A stretch of 64,000 bases of DNA. It comes from Pleurostoma richardsiae (taxonomy: Eukaryota > Ascomycota > Sordariomycetes > Calosphaeriales > Pleurostomataceae). Positions 32,590-44,717 of the stretch are shown one piece after another (within the stretch, counting starts at the first letter, position 1; each line of letters opens with the position of its first letter). Where the stretch lies: the NCBI GenBank assembly GCA_030052745.1, contig JANBVO010000037.1, positions 310,001-374,000 on the forward strand. The letters run 5' to 3'. The notes under the pieces are model-generated. The model was not told the DNA's origin and ran no database searches. It saw only the letters and a list, made by a program, of their open reading frames with translations. Position numbers and translations under genes: made by a program.

Positions 32590-34295
32590 CTTGGGCTGGT
32601 TCTCCGGTCTTTGTTCGCGGAGCCGGAGAACAGTTGCTCCTGCGGGCGGCGGGGGGAGAGGCCAGACTTGAAGAGCCAGGAAGTGCCGGAGCTCTGCTTA
32701 AAGGCTCCAGCTCGAGCTACCAGGGTCCAAAGCGCTGCCCCTCGCTCCGGGTCCGTGGGCTCACATCCTTATCGACGATCCTGGAAGCGCTCTTATTAGA
32801 AGCGAGTGGTGCGTGCTACGCTAGCACCCTGTCGCCAACATGGGAGCCATGAGGCAATGAAGAAGGTGGTTCAGGTCTCGCGGCACGCCTGCTGAGCTTA
32901 GCTTCCGTCCAGGGCAAGGCTCGTTCGTCGCCATCCTTCCGGCTAATGCGTCACAGGGGCCGGTGAGCGAAGCGAGGTCTAGCTCTCGAGGCCCTTTGGC
33001 ATCTGCTCCTTACGAAAAAAGGCAGGCCGGCGGCCGAGACCAACTGTCTGGGTCAGAATCAATGCCCAGGAAGCTTGCCGTTTGCTTGTTGTCGCGCCCA
33101 AGCTTCGTGTTGTGACGCTGGTAGCCCCCCTTCCATAGCGGCCACGCTACCGGCCGGGAACCCCTGAAGGGCCGTGCCGCGATAGGAAGGTCGTTGGTAT
33201 CGCATTGATTATCGGGGTGCCTTTGCGCAACGCGAGCCAGAGGGCGTCCAATCGATTGGCGCGCCAGAGGCTCGATGATGACGAGTTTCTGCAACCTGTG
33301 CGAGCAGCCCTGGACGACTGACCAGATCTCGCTCAGACAAAGACAAAGGACCGGCATTGTTCCAGGTTCTAGGGCGGGTCGGCCCCAGATCCAGCGCGCG
33401 TCGGTTGCGAGGCGCTCATTTGTTCTGTCAGATGTCCGTAAGCACTCATCATTACGATCTACCCAAGTCTCTGATGCCGTCAGGGGCGCAGAGGCTGTTG
33501 AGGAGGATCGCAATTCCTTCTTGCAAGGATTACGGGGATTTACCAGAGGTCACTACCGATATTTAGTCCCTTACGCCCCTCATACAAAGTCCGGCGCACT
33601 GCGTAACCGAAGAATCGAGAAGCTCGGCAGAGCCAACCCGTTGCCGACACACTCCACCTCCGCGCCTCAGACACCGAAAAGTCGGGGTCCGCAATCATTT
33701 CGATTCCGCGTCGCTCCGGCGCGGCTTCCCGTGTATTTATTGTGAATAGCCGCTTACATCATCGCACTGCTCGCCCTGCGAGTGCGGCGCTCTCGCCTAG
33801 AATGGAGCTCGACATTAAGCTACATCGACAGCCCTCACAACTGAAGATTCGGTCCTTGATCATGTAATGAAGGAAATTTGGCGGGACGGTGAAGACTTCT
33901 GATGCTCATCCCATAGTCGAACTTTACGAAACTCCGGTCGTAGCTAGAATGCTCCCTGAGCCTTTGTTCATTCGGCATTCATCTCCCTTCGCTGATCAAT
34001 TCGCAATTCCGCAGTACTGCGGGCCTCTGATATGGACAATCCAGGGTCTTGAAGGCAGACTAGAGACTACGATCTGTTATTGTTTCTTTGCTTGAAACAT
34101 GTCCCTCGCTTATGCAACAATTATAACTGTGGTAGCGCAGATAATGCGTGGTCCTCATATTTACATTGGTTCAGGACTGAACGATCGCCTATGTCTAAGG
34201 CTCCGAACGGCGATGTCTCTTCCCTCAAATTCAGCACTAGCTCGTCTGTCTCACAACTCCCCTTGGGCGCCGGCGTGGGCCCGAGGCGAAGTGTC
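32590..34295. other. Spacer between sedolisin and serine carboxypeptidase genes
   Basis: I find no supportable gene. Overlapping frames of about 160 codons on opposite strands near 33.0-33.7 kb have no family likeness. The left end is the sedolisin promoter and the right end is the 3' side of the carboxypeptidase gene. Confidence 0.45.
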
Positions 34296-36071
34296 TCATG
34301 TCGACGACAGTGGCTTCTTCTGCATGATTTGCCAGAATGCCTGTAGTGCAGCCTGCGGCTCTGTTGCTGGACGTTAGCAGTGCCTGAACAACCCGAGCGG
34401 AGTAACATACGGTAGTAGGGGACCTCGTGTCCGGCGGCGTAGACACGCAGCCAGTTTAGATTGCTAGAGGTCTTATACTCGCCATACTGTGTGCCGCTGA
34501 CTGTGTACGACTTCACGGCCGTGGAGGCAAATGCGGATCCACCGATGCTGTCCGCCACGGCGATATTGCCCATCCAATTACAAATCCAGTCTACAGACGT
34601 GTCAGTGATACGCCAGTATTGACAATACTCGTCAATGAAGAAAGACACTGGTCTGGGGACGGGCACGTACCGGCATCGCCAGCCCAGATCAAGACATTGA
34701 TACCAGACTTGACCACAGTGGAGAGTGTGCTCAGCAATGAGCGCCCGCCTGACAACGTATGAGCTAAGGGCCCTCTGCGGAAGGTCTCAGTCGGGATTGG
34801 AAACTCACTATCTCCCGTGGAGGAGAACTTCTCGTATGGAGCGTCTGGACACTCAGAGTACGTCGACGTTGCCCCGATCGCTTTCATCACGCTTGAGCTC
34901 TGGAGGTACGTCGCGTACGTCTCGGGCGGGTTTGGGTCGTTTGACGGCTGGCGAATGTCGTAGACATCAAAGTCTGCCAAGCTCTGAACAACAACCATAA
35001 GTTTGTGCAATATCAATGACTGCAGCTGCCCGTGGACTCACCTCAAGCGGTCCCTCGATGTACTGGTAGCAGGTATTATCGGCACTGCTGCAAGCCGAGT
35101 TGGACCCGGAAAGGCTGGTGCATTTTGCGAGGGCTGGTGTACATTTCGAAGTGTACGTGCTCATGTACGACTTGTACTGAGAGAGGCTGATGAGCTGTCG
35201 GTAGGTGTTATTATACGCGTAGTCCACGTAGGCCTTGTAGCTCAAGGCAGGGTCAGTCCAGCCGTTGTTAATGCCCAAAGCGACCAGATTGATTTTCTCC
35301 CCGGTAATCGTTCCCGCATCGATGGCGCTGTTCTGGCTCTCAAAATAGGCAGCGAACTCAGGACCGTAGTGTCCGCCATACGACTCGGTGAAGAGACCGA
35401 AGTCCCTCGATTCGTATTGAGGAAAGGCGGCATAAAACGCCTGGAGCAGCTTCCAGACGTATGGTGCGGCGGTCACTGTTGAAGTGACCTCGTCATCTCC
35501 GTAGGAGAACCCGGTTCCGATGGGCTGATCAACATAGAGCATGTTCTAGGGTGGCACGTCATGTTAGAGGCGTGGTCTCTAAACATGAGGGGTGAGATTG
35601 TCTCACGGCATAGGTGTTCCACGAGTAGGGATTCAGCGACGGCGTGCTTGCGCCGTTCACGAAGTGGCAAGGACCATTCTCCTGAAATAGGCCAATCATA
35701 CTAGAGCAACCAGGCCCGCCGTTGAGCCACAGAGCAAGAGGAGCTGTTGTAGGGCTGTTACGTGCGGCAAAGAACCAGAACCACATGTTCATGTTTGTGC
35801 CTTGCTGTGTTAGGCGCCTCTTGCAGTTGATTAGGGGGCCTGGGTACTTACCGACACTGAGGTAACCAGATGTCTGATTTACCCCTGGCGTCGTCTCGCA
35901 GATACCACTGTTGGAGACGTAACTGAGTGTTGCCGCGGTGCTGGCATGCTCGAACATATCATAGGTAATATCATTTTTAACCTCAGTGTACCGCTTGTCC
36001 AACGGCGCCTTGGGCAAGGCCAACGCGAGGCATGGTAGACCCAGCGTGAGGAAGCTTATCGAGTGTCTCAT
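34296..36071 (-). CDS. Secreted serine carboxypeptidase (S10)
   Basis: Seven exons (36071-35852, 35800-35607, 35545-35042, 34983-34809, 34748-34671, 34590-34411, 34366-34296) give 473 residues with every phase matching. The signal peptide is MRHSISFLTLGLPCLALALP, and a short propeptide precedes a DKR dibasic site. Motifs in order are NMWFWFFAARNSP, LWLNGGPGCSSMIGLFQENGPC, the catalytic Ser193 in FTESYGGHYGPE, Asp389 in IWAGDADWICNW and His445 in AAGHEVPYY. The usual Gly before Glu in the GESYGG elbow is Thr here, which some fungal members tolerate. N-x-S/T sequons fit a glycosylated, secreted or vacuolar enzyme. It removes C-terminal residues at acid pH and would complement the neighbouring sedolisin. 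The first intron uses a less common aag acceptor, chosen because it gives SVG-GTNMNMW. Confidence 0.92.
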
Positions 36072-36850
36072 AGTGAAAAGTGACTGCACTGTGCTACACT
36101 TTGTAGTTCTTGTGATACAGCTCTGACTCTGCGAGGGATCAAAAATCGAGGGCTACGAGAAGTTATTATATAGATTTCTATGAAGCTTGCTAGAGTGAAT
36201 TGGGTTCTATCGTGAGATTCACATTTCGGACGGTAAATGTGGTAAGTGCATTGCTCAATCTGCTGATCCGTCGAGCGGCTGTTACCCAGTCGTTGAACTG
36301 CCGCTTCTAGAAGGTCATTCTAGCGGTGATCACCACCAGGTGCATATGGGCCACTGGCGATGCGACGCAGGCTGTAACCGCCTTACTCGTGATACATGGC
36401 GGCATATGAGTACCTATACAATGCCGACAGGGCCAGTGCTTGATCGATTTAAGCTTTAGCCTTTCCAGACCTAGCAGTCGATCGGGAAAGGTGCGGAATC
36501 AGGGAGGCGGTAGTTCTAGATTGCTCACCTTCCTATCGCAGCCTGGTGGTAGATGTGACGAGAGTGGGGAGATGCCCAGCGAATCGTCACCGCCCGCTTC
36601 TAGTTGGTGTGATGGCAATTAACTCGAGCACGAGAACGGTCGATAACCGGGCGCAGGACTTTCCTAGGCGCCCACGCTAGGCGAGGAAGTTCATGCAAGC
36701 GCCGGGGTGATGATGCTTGTTTCTTGGAAGAGCTGCCCCGTCCGAAGGTTGCAGTAACTTCCTAGGCATACGTAGGTAGGCGCTCTTATCAAGCCCTTCG
36801 CGGATTTCTTAGGTTACCCTATTAGCAACGGTATTCACTCTCTGGTACAA

Positions 36851-36908
36851 GCGCTCAAAAGGTTGCGCTTAAAAGGTTGCGGTCAAAGTTGTTGCGGTCA
36901 AAGTTGTT
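36851..36908 (+). repeat. Four-copy 14-15 bp tandem repeat
   Basis: The units are GCGCTCAAAAGGTT, GCGCTTAAAAGGTT and two copies of GCGGTCAAAGTTGTT. The last two are identical and the first two differ at one base. The array lies about 260 bp upstream of the 5S rRNA gene. Confidence 0.85.
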
Positions 36909-37140
36909 GCCAATGGCTGAGCTTCAAGATCGCTCTTTTCGAACAGGGCGGTTTCTACCCGTTTTAGGGATCCGGGCTGTGATGCAGTCTTCGCGTTAAT
37001 GACGCGCTGAAGGTGGCCTATTGTGCAAGTGAACCAGAGGGCTGCCAGCGGCCTCCACGGGGTGTGCTGGTGGCCAAGCAGCAAGAGGGAGGGCTCTAAT
37101 CGTCTCTTCTTTAGTTACTTCTTCCAATCCAGACTGCCCT

Positions 37141-37147
37141 TATAAAT
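37141..37147 (+). promoter_or_regulatory. TATA element of the 5S rRNA gene
   Basis: TATAAAT begins 28 bases upstream of the first base of 5S rRNA. Neurospora 5S genes are known to need a TATA box at about this distance for RNA polymerase III initiation. Confidence 0.75.
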
Positions 37148-37168
37148 TCCAATCTGAGCAGGACTGGT

Positions 37169-37287
37169 ACATACGACCATACCCAGCAGAATACACGGGA
37201 TCCCGTCCGCTCTCCCCTCGTTAAACTGCTGAGGGCCGGATTAGTAGTTGGGTCGGTGACGACCAGCGAATACCCGGTGTTGTATGT
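37169..37287 (+). rRNA. 5S ribosomal RNA
   Basis: The 119 bases begin ACATACGACCATACCCAGCA, contain GGGATCCCGTCCGCTCTCCC, then GAGGGCC, TAGTAGTTGGGTCGGTGACG and ACCAGCGAAT, and end GGTGTTGTATGT. This is the standard ascomycete 5S pattern and closely follows the Neurospora sequence. The terminal helix ACATACGAC/GTTGTATGT pairs. The second stem CAGCAG pairs with CTGCTG, a compensated change from the Neurospora bases as I recall them, which suggests a functional copy rather than a pseudogene. The gene stands alone, as expected for fungi with dispersed 5S genes, and is transcribed by polymerase III from internal boxes plus the upstream TATA. Confidence 0.95.
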
Positions 37288-37291
37288 TTTT
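37287..37291 (+). terminator. RNA polymerase III T-run terminator of 5S
   Basis: Five T residues begin at the 3' end of the 5S coding region. A second, much longer T run lies at about 37300-37313 as a back-up. Confidence 0.75.
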
Positions 37292-37627
37292 GCCCCTCTA
37301 TTTTTTTTTTTTTGTGAATTCTGTTGCAACCAAACCCATCATCCCAGCCTACCATAGTAGGTAGGTAGACTGATAAAGCACGATAAAACATCCGATGTAT
37401 GACTTTCTTTTCTTCTTTCTGTTTTCTTCGTAGAACCCTTGATGATGCCTTGCCGTAGCTGGAAACGAGCCATCACAGCATGCTGATGATATGAGGCCTC
37501 AATCCCGCGGCGTTCATGGCGAAATATTCCCTTGAAGGCATTTGCTGCGTAGTACTCCGTATATTGGGTATCAATGGGCTACATCCACACATGTACTCCA
37601 GCTCAAGATACCAACCCGGCCTTGGCC
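37292..37627. other. Spacer between 5S rRNA and MFS gene 3' end
   Basis: No gene. It contains a run of about 13 T near 37300 and the 3' region of the minus-strand transporter gene. Confidence 0.5.
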
Positions 37628-39431
37628 TTATATCCTCGCGTCCGTGCTATTCTCATCTCTTTTTGCATCAGCAACATAAACCACCTCTTCCACTTCTTCG
37701 TCAGGCTGTCTACGCCTGTCTGTAGGGAACTTTTTCGAGAACCACAGGATGACAGGAATCCCTAGCAGGTAGACCCCCCACAATCCTGCGTTGACTTTAT
37801 ATCCAGACTTGTAGGTTGGGGCTTCGCTCGCAGGATACGCATACAGGGGTACCCAGGCGTTAAAGACATATCTGTCAGTTTGGTCACGTTAGCCTCGCGA
37901 GAGACAAGAATCGTAATTCATCTTGACCTACCCCATCGTATTAAGCCAACCCAGCAGGATAGCTCGCTCCTCTGCACTGTTGCCGCAGACCTCGTTTCCC
38001 CAGGCGAAAAGGAGTGCACCAGTTCCCACTGGGGCAAACGTCAAGTACCACGCAACGTACTTGAGCCCAAACGGGATGTTCCACACCGCCAGCAGGATTC
38101 CTCCGAGCAAGCCGAGGCCGGCGCCAGTCATGATAACCGGCCAGCGGACGCCGATGGCGTCAGAAACCACTGCGTAGACGAGGGCCATGACAATTTCGAT
38201 CGCATAGCCGCCGGATGGAATGACATTGACTTGGGCCACGGAGTAGATGTGCAACGCTTTCAGCCAGAGGTTCATGTATGCAGCAATGTGCAGAGCTATC
38301 ACGTATGAACTACGATGAAGAATAATCAGCATCCGGACTGTGAGCGAGACTCGCGGGGATGAACTTACACGTATGGGACCACGAACACCCAGATTGGCCA
38401 ATGGGTGACAACGTCACGTACCTTACGCCAGGTGATACCGCCGGCTTTGGCACGACCGGCCCGGTCCATGCGCGCCTGGGCAACTTGCTTATCAATCTCT
38501 TTCAAGTAGAAGGCGCGCGAGTTGGCCGGGGCGTCAGGTATCAACCAGAATCCAAGAGTGGCGATGGGCAGGGAGATGATGCCGTCGAAAATGAACAGCC
38601 AACGCCATCCCTTGAGGCCAGCCCTTCCGTTCAACCCCTTGTAGATCCCAGCCTGCAGAAACCTATGCCAGTGGTGTCAGTGGCTGCTCGCTGCACAGCA
38701 AGGGGAGGAGGTCGTGAGAACGGACCCGCTGAACATCTGTGCCGCCGCGCTGCTCTGTTGAAAGATGACAGACCGCTTTCCTAGCTCCTGCGGCGTGTAC
38801 CAGTTACCCAGGAGGGTCATCATTCCTGGATAGGCAGACGCCTCGCAGAGACCGATTACGAACCGGATACCGTATATGGTCTTGGTATTTGGCGCCGCGG
38901 CCATGCACATAACAAGCGCGCCCCAGACCAGCTCGAGTGCAGGGAGCCACCGAGATGGCCGAATGTGCATTTGAATGAACTGCGAAGGGAGGGTGCCAAG
39001 GATGTAGCCTGAGCCAAACTTGTTAGCAATTGTCAGTGGCGCAGTAGGACCCTTGGACCATAACCTTACCAATAGTCCAGAATGTTGTCATCCAGTTCAG
39101 TTCGTTGCCGTACATGCTGAGGTCTTCCTTCATGCCGCTCACGTAGGCATTGCTGATGTTTGCTAAGTGGACGTCAGCGGCATGCCTACAGTAGGATAGA
39201 GGAGAGCAGGAAGCACATACTAGAGTCAAGGTACATGACAAAGTAGTAGAAGCATGCCCACACCAGGTAGCAGGAATCCAAACGCCGGACTAGACGGTGC
39301 TCTTCGGGGCTCTTGTCGTCAAGCGAGTCCCACAAGAGTCCAAGAATCTTCTTGCCCAAGGACGGCTTCTTACGAGGCACATCCTGGATAACTTGAGAAA
39401 CCGGCTGCAAGGTGGTATCGGCGACCGCCAT
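37628..39431 (-). CDS. MFS permease of the Dal5/Liz1 (anion:cation symporter) type
   Basis: Six exons (39431-39221, 39162-39070, 39008-38726, 38662-38369, 38309-37932, 37871-37628) give 500 residues with consistent phases. A hydrophilic N-terminus is followed by the family pattern RRLDSCYLVWACFYYFVMYLD, NISNAYVSGMKEDL, NELNWMTTFWTIGYILG and GLCEASAYPGM. Further features are GWRWLFIFDGIISLP at the end of the first half, a central loop and six more membrane segments. The C-terminal tail is acidic. This subfamily imports organic anions such as allantoate, pantothenate or small peptides by proton symport. The exact substrate cannot be read from sequence. The third intron has an unusual gtccgt donor. 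The gene is divergent from the 5-oxoprolinase gene, sharing 842 bp of upstream sequence, so pyroglutamate or a related compound is a reasonable guess for cargo. Confidence 0.9.
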
Positions 39432-40273
39432 TTTAAGTCGTCGTCAACTTCTCGGTTCCGGATCTGGGAGATAGAAGCACGAGGACCGCTGATCTCCCAG
39501 GGACGTGGTAATGGGGGTATATATGCAGCGCCGCATCCTGACCATGCAGCCATGTTGCCACAGATGCAGAAGCTATTCTTCATTTCACTACCGGGGGCGA
39601 CCAGGCGGGGCTACATGGTGATGTGCTCCGTATGCGCAACCGGCCGGTAGTGGTGGTGAACTTGGGCTCTAACCCCTGCCATGGTGCATCTCTGCAACCT
39701 GCAAGAGTCGATTGCGTGCCAATTGAGGTCGAGCACGTTATCACCGGTTGTGGAGTAGAAACGGGGGTCTTCGTGTGATCGGCTGCCTCTAGCGGGAAGT
39801 AGGCATCCGATATCAGTCAAGTAGCGGCCATGCTAACCGGCTCATCTCCTCCGGGCCCGGCCCGGGCTCACCTGTGTTTTGACCATACGAGCGGTTCAAC
39901 TGCCGATCTGCTCGCCTCCGCCGCCGGAACCAGCTCCATGTCGCCATATAACGTCTGTATTGGCACATGGAAATAGGCCTGCCAGCCCTGCAACGTCGCA
40001 CCACGTCAACCTGTTCCTGCCGGTTCCCGGAAGCTTGTTTCCATCCCGGTACGGCGGCACGGCCTTGCCAATCCAACGGCTCACTCCGTATGACACATGT
40101 TCTTGACTGCATCGCGGATCCTACAGGAAATCTCTGTCCCTTAGCTTCGCCGTTGCAGGAGCCCAGAGCTCCGGTTCCTTTCCCCATTCTTGTTCCTGTA
40201 AATGTTCCTGTAAGGGGGCACAGGTACGTAATTGGTCGATTACAGGGGCCTCGCAATCCCCCCGACTTTGACC
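39432..40273. promoter_or_regulatory. Shared divergent promoter of MFS permease and 5-oxoprolinase
   Basis: The 842 bp lie between two divergent start codons and hold no credible gene; a 147-codon minus-strand frame inside has no family likeness. The sequence GTTCCTGTAA occurs twice in tandem near 40191-40212. Joint control of both genes is inferred from the arrangement only. Confidence 0.5.
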
Positions 40274-43200
40274 ATGGGAGACGCGTCTTTGTTGGATGCT
40301 GCAGTCACTGCGACAATGGTCGATACCAAGAACACCCCCAGTGTGCGAATTGCCATAGGTAAGCAAGCTGCATATGGCATGACTGGGACATGACTATCTA
40401 ATCGATTCCCCCCCAGACCGAGGCGGCACATTCTGTGATGTTATCGCTCAGATTCCCGGTCAAGAGGACCTCGTCTTCAAACTCCTCTCTGTTGACCCGA
40501 AAAATTACCGGGATGCGCCAACTGAGGCCATCCGGCGTGTGTTGCAGGTTGTGGAGAGACGACAGATCCCGGTCGGCGAGAAGCTAGATGCATCTGCAAT
40601 TGGTGAGCCAGTAGAAACATTAGTCCCGGTTGATTCTTACTAAAGAGAGAATCAGAGGCATGTCGGATCGGCACCACGGTTGCCACTAATGCCTTGCTTG
40701 AGCACAAGGGCAAGAGATTCGCCCTTCTGACAACCAGGGGTACGTGTCACTAGCTGTTCCCGTAGGAGTTCCATAGAGGAAGTGCTCACATCGCGCGAAT
40801 AGGCCTGAAAGACCTATGCGAGATTGGCGACGGCTCTCGGCCGCGTCTCTTCGATCTCAACATCCGCAAGCCGAAGGTGCTCTTCGACTCTGTCGTCGAG
40901 GTCGACGAGAGGGTGACTATCGAGAACTATGAGCTGGACCCCTATCCAGCCCCTGCCTTCGATGCGAGCGACCCTGCACGCGTCAAGACGGAAAGTGGGG
41001 AGATTGTCCGTATTCTCAAACCGCTCGATGTCAGTTCTACACGAGCCTCTCTCCGGCGCCTTCATGAGGATGGTTTCACATCGGTCGCTGTCTGCTTCAT
41101 GCACTCGCATATCTACCCAGGTATGTTTTCAAAGCTCTCAAGGAAGCAGTTTGCAGACACCCACAGCTGATGTGCACACTTTCAGACCATGAGCGGCTGG
41201 CTTCGCAGCTTGCAGAGGAGGAAGGCTTTCTCTCCATCTCCCTCTCGTCAGAAGTCAGTCCGCGTATCAAAATGCTCCAGAGAGCAACGGCCGTCTGCAC
41301 CGATGCGTACCTCTCGCCCATAGTCCGAGAGTACGTGAGCGGCTTCCTCGACGGCTTTGACGTTCCTCCGCAGCGCGTCGACTTCATCTCCTCCGATGGT
41401 GGGCTGCGAAAAGCGCAAAAGTACACGGGCAATGCAGCTTTGCTGAGCGGTCCAGCTGGCGGTGTTGTAGGCGTCGCTCGATCCTGCTACGACTTGAAGG
41501 ACCCGAAGGCTCTGATCGGCTTTGACATGGTATGGTCCATGTATCTCATCATCGCGTCGTTGATATTGACTCTTTCTGCAGGGCGGAACAAGCACCGATG
41601 TGTCGAGATATGATGGCAAATTCGATCATATCATCGAAACAACAATTGCCGGCCGCAAGGTCTCTACCCCTATGCTGAATGTTAACACTGTGGCAGCAGG
41701 TGGCGGCTCTATGTTATTTGTGCGGAATGGACTTCTCGTCGTTGGGCCCGAGGTGAGTTGTAGAGCGTCTGCCAGGAAGTAAAGGAGGTGGTATGCTTGT
41801 TGCTCTTCTGACTTGACTCGACAGAGTGCTGGTGCCCACCCCGGCCCTGCGTGTTACAGGAAAGGCGGCCCTTTGACCATTACAGATGCCAACCTATTCC
41901 TCGGGCGTCTGGTCGTGTCATCTTTCCCGTCGATCTTTGGAGAAAAGGCGGATGAGCCCCTGGACGGAGACATCGTCGCCAAGAAGTTTGCGGACCTCAC
42001 GGCGCGGGTCAACGCTGAATCGCAGGTCCAGTTCACACCGGAACAGGTCGCCCAAGGGTTCATCAAGGTCGCCAACGAGAGCATGTGCCGGCCCATCCGC
42101 AATGCGACTGAGGCTCGCGGATTCGCAACCAGTGACCACAACCTCGTTAGTTTCGGTGGCGCAGGAGGGCGTACGTCCGAGTCGGCATAATCGGGAAGTA
42201 GTGCAGTGGCTAACAGACGGGGACAGAGCACGCTTGCGCAATCGCGTCCAACCTCGGGATCCGGAGAATCCTGATCCACAGATACTCGTCGCTTCTTTCG
42301 GCCTACGGCATCAGTCTGGCGGAGATCACGTCGGAAGTTACGGAACCGTCATCCTTGACCCTATCCGCCGAGGCGATACCACAGGTCCGCGAACGGGAGA
42401 AGCTCTTAAAAGCAAGGCTGGAGAGCGATCTTCGCAGCCAAGACGTCGGTCAGGGCACGGTCGAGTTCCAGACTTTCCTGAATCTGCAATACAAGGGCAT
42501 GGATACGACCCTTAGTATTGAGGAGCCTGCGGACGGCGACTACGGTGCCGCGTTTACGGCACAGCGCCTACGCGAGTTCGCATTCAAGACAAACCGGGAT
42601 ATTGTCGTGGACAGCATCCGGGTTCGCGGTACGGCGAGGAGGAAGGCTGATGGGCCGGACGTCTCCATTACTGAGCAGCTTAACTCGTTGAGAGGATTGG
42701 ATATAGCCCCAGAGCTGAAGGCATTCCAGAAAGTTTTCTTGGAAGATTCGTGGCAGGAGGTTCCCGTCTATGGGCTTGAATCAATGAAAGTTGGATCTCG
42801 TGTAAAGGCATGCTTTATCCCGTTGCATTCCAAGCAAAGCCGCGGAAAGTTGACCCTCCAGCAGGGCCCCGCCATCATCACGGATGAGACCCAAACGATC
42901 CTGATCGAGAAGGATTATGAGGGCTTTCTGACATCCCAGCACATCGTCATTGATCAGCGTACCGACGGCGGTAGGGCACCCGAAGTCAACGCAGAGAGAA
43001 TCAACCCTGTCCAGCTGTCGTGCTTCGCGAATCGATTCATGTCCATCGCTGAGCAGATGGGTAACACCCTCCAGCGTACATCTATAAGCACCAGTATCAA
43101 GGAGAGGCTGGACTTCTCCTGTGCTGTTTTCTCACCTGACGGAGGTCTCGTGGCCAACGCGCCGCATATACCAATCCACCTGGGAAGTATGCAGTTCGCG

Positions 43201-44717
43201 ATACAGTACCAACATCGTTTGTGGGGAGACAAGCTCAAGCCGGGTGATGTGCTCCTCAGCAATCACCCAGAGGCGGGAGGAACACACTTGCCCGACCTCA
43301 CGGTCATCACCCCTGCCTTCTACGGCGACGAGTTGATCTTCTATGTCGCGTCTAGAGGCCATCATACTGATATTGGAGGAATCGGAATCACTAGCATGAT
43401 CCCGGATTCGAAGGAGCTCTGGCAGGAGGGGATGGCCGTCAAGTCCATGAAGATCGTCAGCGACGGCGTCTTCCTCGAGAATGAGGTTCGGGATCTCTTC
43501 AACAAGGTGGCCGACCACCCAGGATGCAGCGCCACGAGGAGACTTAACGACAATATCTCTGATCTGAAGGCGAAGATCTCAGCCAACCAACGGGGGATCA
43601 CGCTGATCAGCCGCCTCTGCGAGGAGTTCACGCTGCCGGTGGTGCACCTGTACATGCGGGGGATCCAGGATAACGCGGAGCTGGCGATCCGGGAGCTCTT
43701 CCGTACGATGCACGCAAAGACAGGTGGCAAGCCGCTGCGGGCGGTGGACTGGTTCGACGACGGCACGCCCGTGCAGGTGGAGATCACGATCGACGGCGAG
43801 GCGGGTACGGCTGTCTTCGACTTCGCCGGCAGCGGGTCGCAGACGTACGGCAACATGAACATGCCAATCTCCATCACGCACTCGGCCATCATCTACGTAC
43901 TTCGCTGCCTCGTCGACATGGACATCCCCCTGAACCAGGGGTGCCTCAACCCTTGCACGATCCGCATCCCCGACGGGTCCATCCTCAACCCGTCTCCCAC
44001 CGTAGCCATCTGCGGCTCCACCATCTCGAGTCAGCGGGTGACGGACGTGATCCTAAAGGCGCTGAAGGGCGCGGCGGCCAGCCAGGGCTGTGCGAACAGC
44101 CTGGGCTGGGGCATGGGGGGCAAGGACCCGGTGACGGGCGAGGTCCGGCCGGGGTGGAATTACGGCGAGACGGTGGGCGGCGGCAGCGGGGCCGGGCCGA
44201 CGTGGCATGGCACACACGGCGTCAACGTGCACTCGACTAATACCCGGGCGACGGACCCGGAGGTGATCGAGAAGCGCACACCGGTGATCATCCGGCGCGA
44301 CGCTATCAACACTGGCACCGGCGGCAGGGGCCTGTATAACGGCGGGAACGGCATGACGAGAGAGGTCGAGGCGCGGCTGCCGATGAAGTTCAGCATTCTG
44401 TCAGAGCGCCGGGTGTATTCGCCATACGGTATGGACGGTGGGGAGCCCGGGAGCGTGGGTAAGAATTACGTGTTCAAGAAGAACGCGAAGGGCGTGCTGG
44501 AGAAGATCAGCATCGGGGCCAAGGCGGTGATTCAGCTGAACGCGGGCGACTACATCCAGATCAACTCGCCCGGTAAGTTACTCATCCTCCATCAAAACCT
44601 GCCAGTCTGCTAATCGTCCCTTGTGTAGGTGGCGGAGGATGGGGTAAGCCTTTGGACGGCGGTTCTGACGAGAATGCGAGCGGTATGAGACCAACCCCCC
44701 GGGCTCTGGTGAACTGA
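40274..44717 (+). CDS. 5-oxoprolinase, ATP-hydrolysing (fused HyuA-HyuB)
   Basis: Nine exons (40274-40358, 40417-40602, 40656-40739, 40803-41120, 41186-41529, 41582-41752, 41825-42170, 42227-44572, 44629-44717) give 1322 residues, the usual size of eukaryotic 5-oxoprolinase. It opens 5-oxoproline to glutamate using ATP and acts in the cytosol as the closing step of glutathione turnover and pyroglutamate use. The N-terminal hydantoinase-A half has [12 protein letters not shown] near residue 27, [13 protein letters not shown] and the actin-like ATPase motif [12 protein letters not shown], then [15 protein letters not shown]. The hydantoinase-B half starts near 765 and includes [31 protein letters not shown] and [10 protein letters not shown]. 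The exon 7-8 join gives FGGAGGQHACAIA, a conserved segment, and the last exon supplies GGGGWG. Nothing looks damaged. Confidence 0.95.

Larger units (their letters stand above)
36072..37168. other. Spacer with short tandem repeats upstream of 5S rRNA
   Basis: No protein gene is supported. The right side holds a four-copy 14-15 bp repeat (36851-36908) and the TATA element of the 5S gene at 37141. The left side is the promoter of the serine carboxypeptidase. Confidence 0.5.

Noticed and set aside
33010-33745. Overlapping frames of about 160 codons on both strands
   Set aside because: They are basic, low-conservation sequences with no domain or signal, in a spacer between two peptidase genes.
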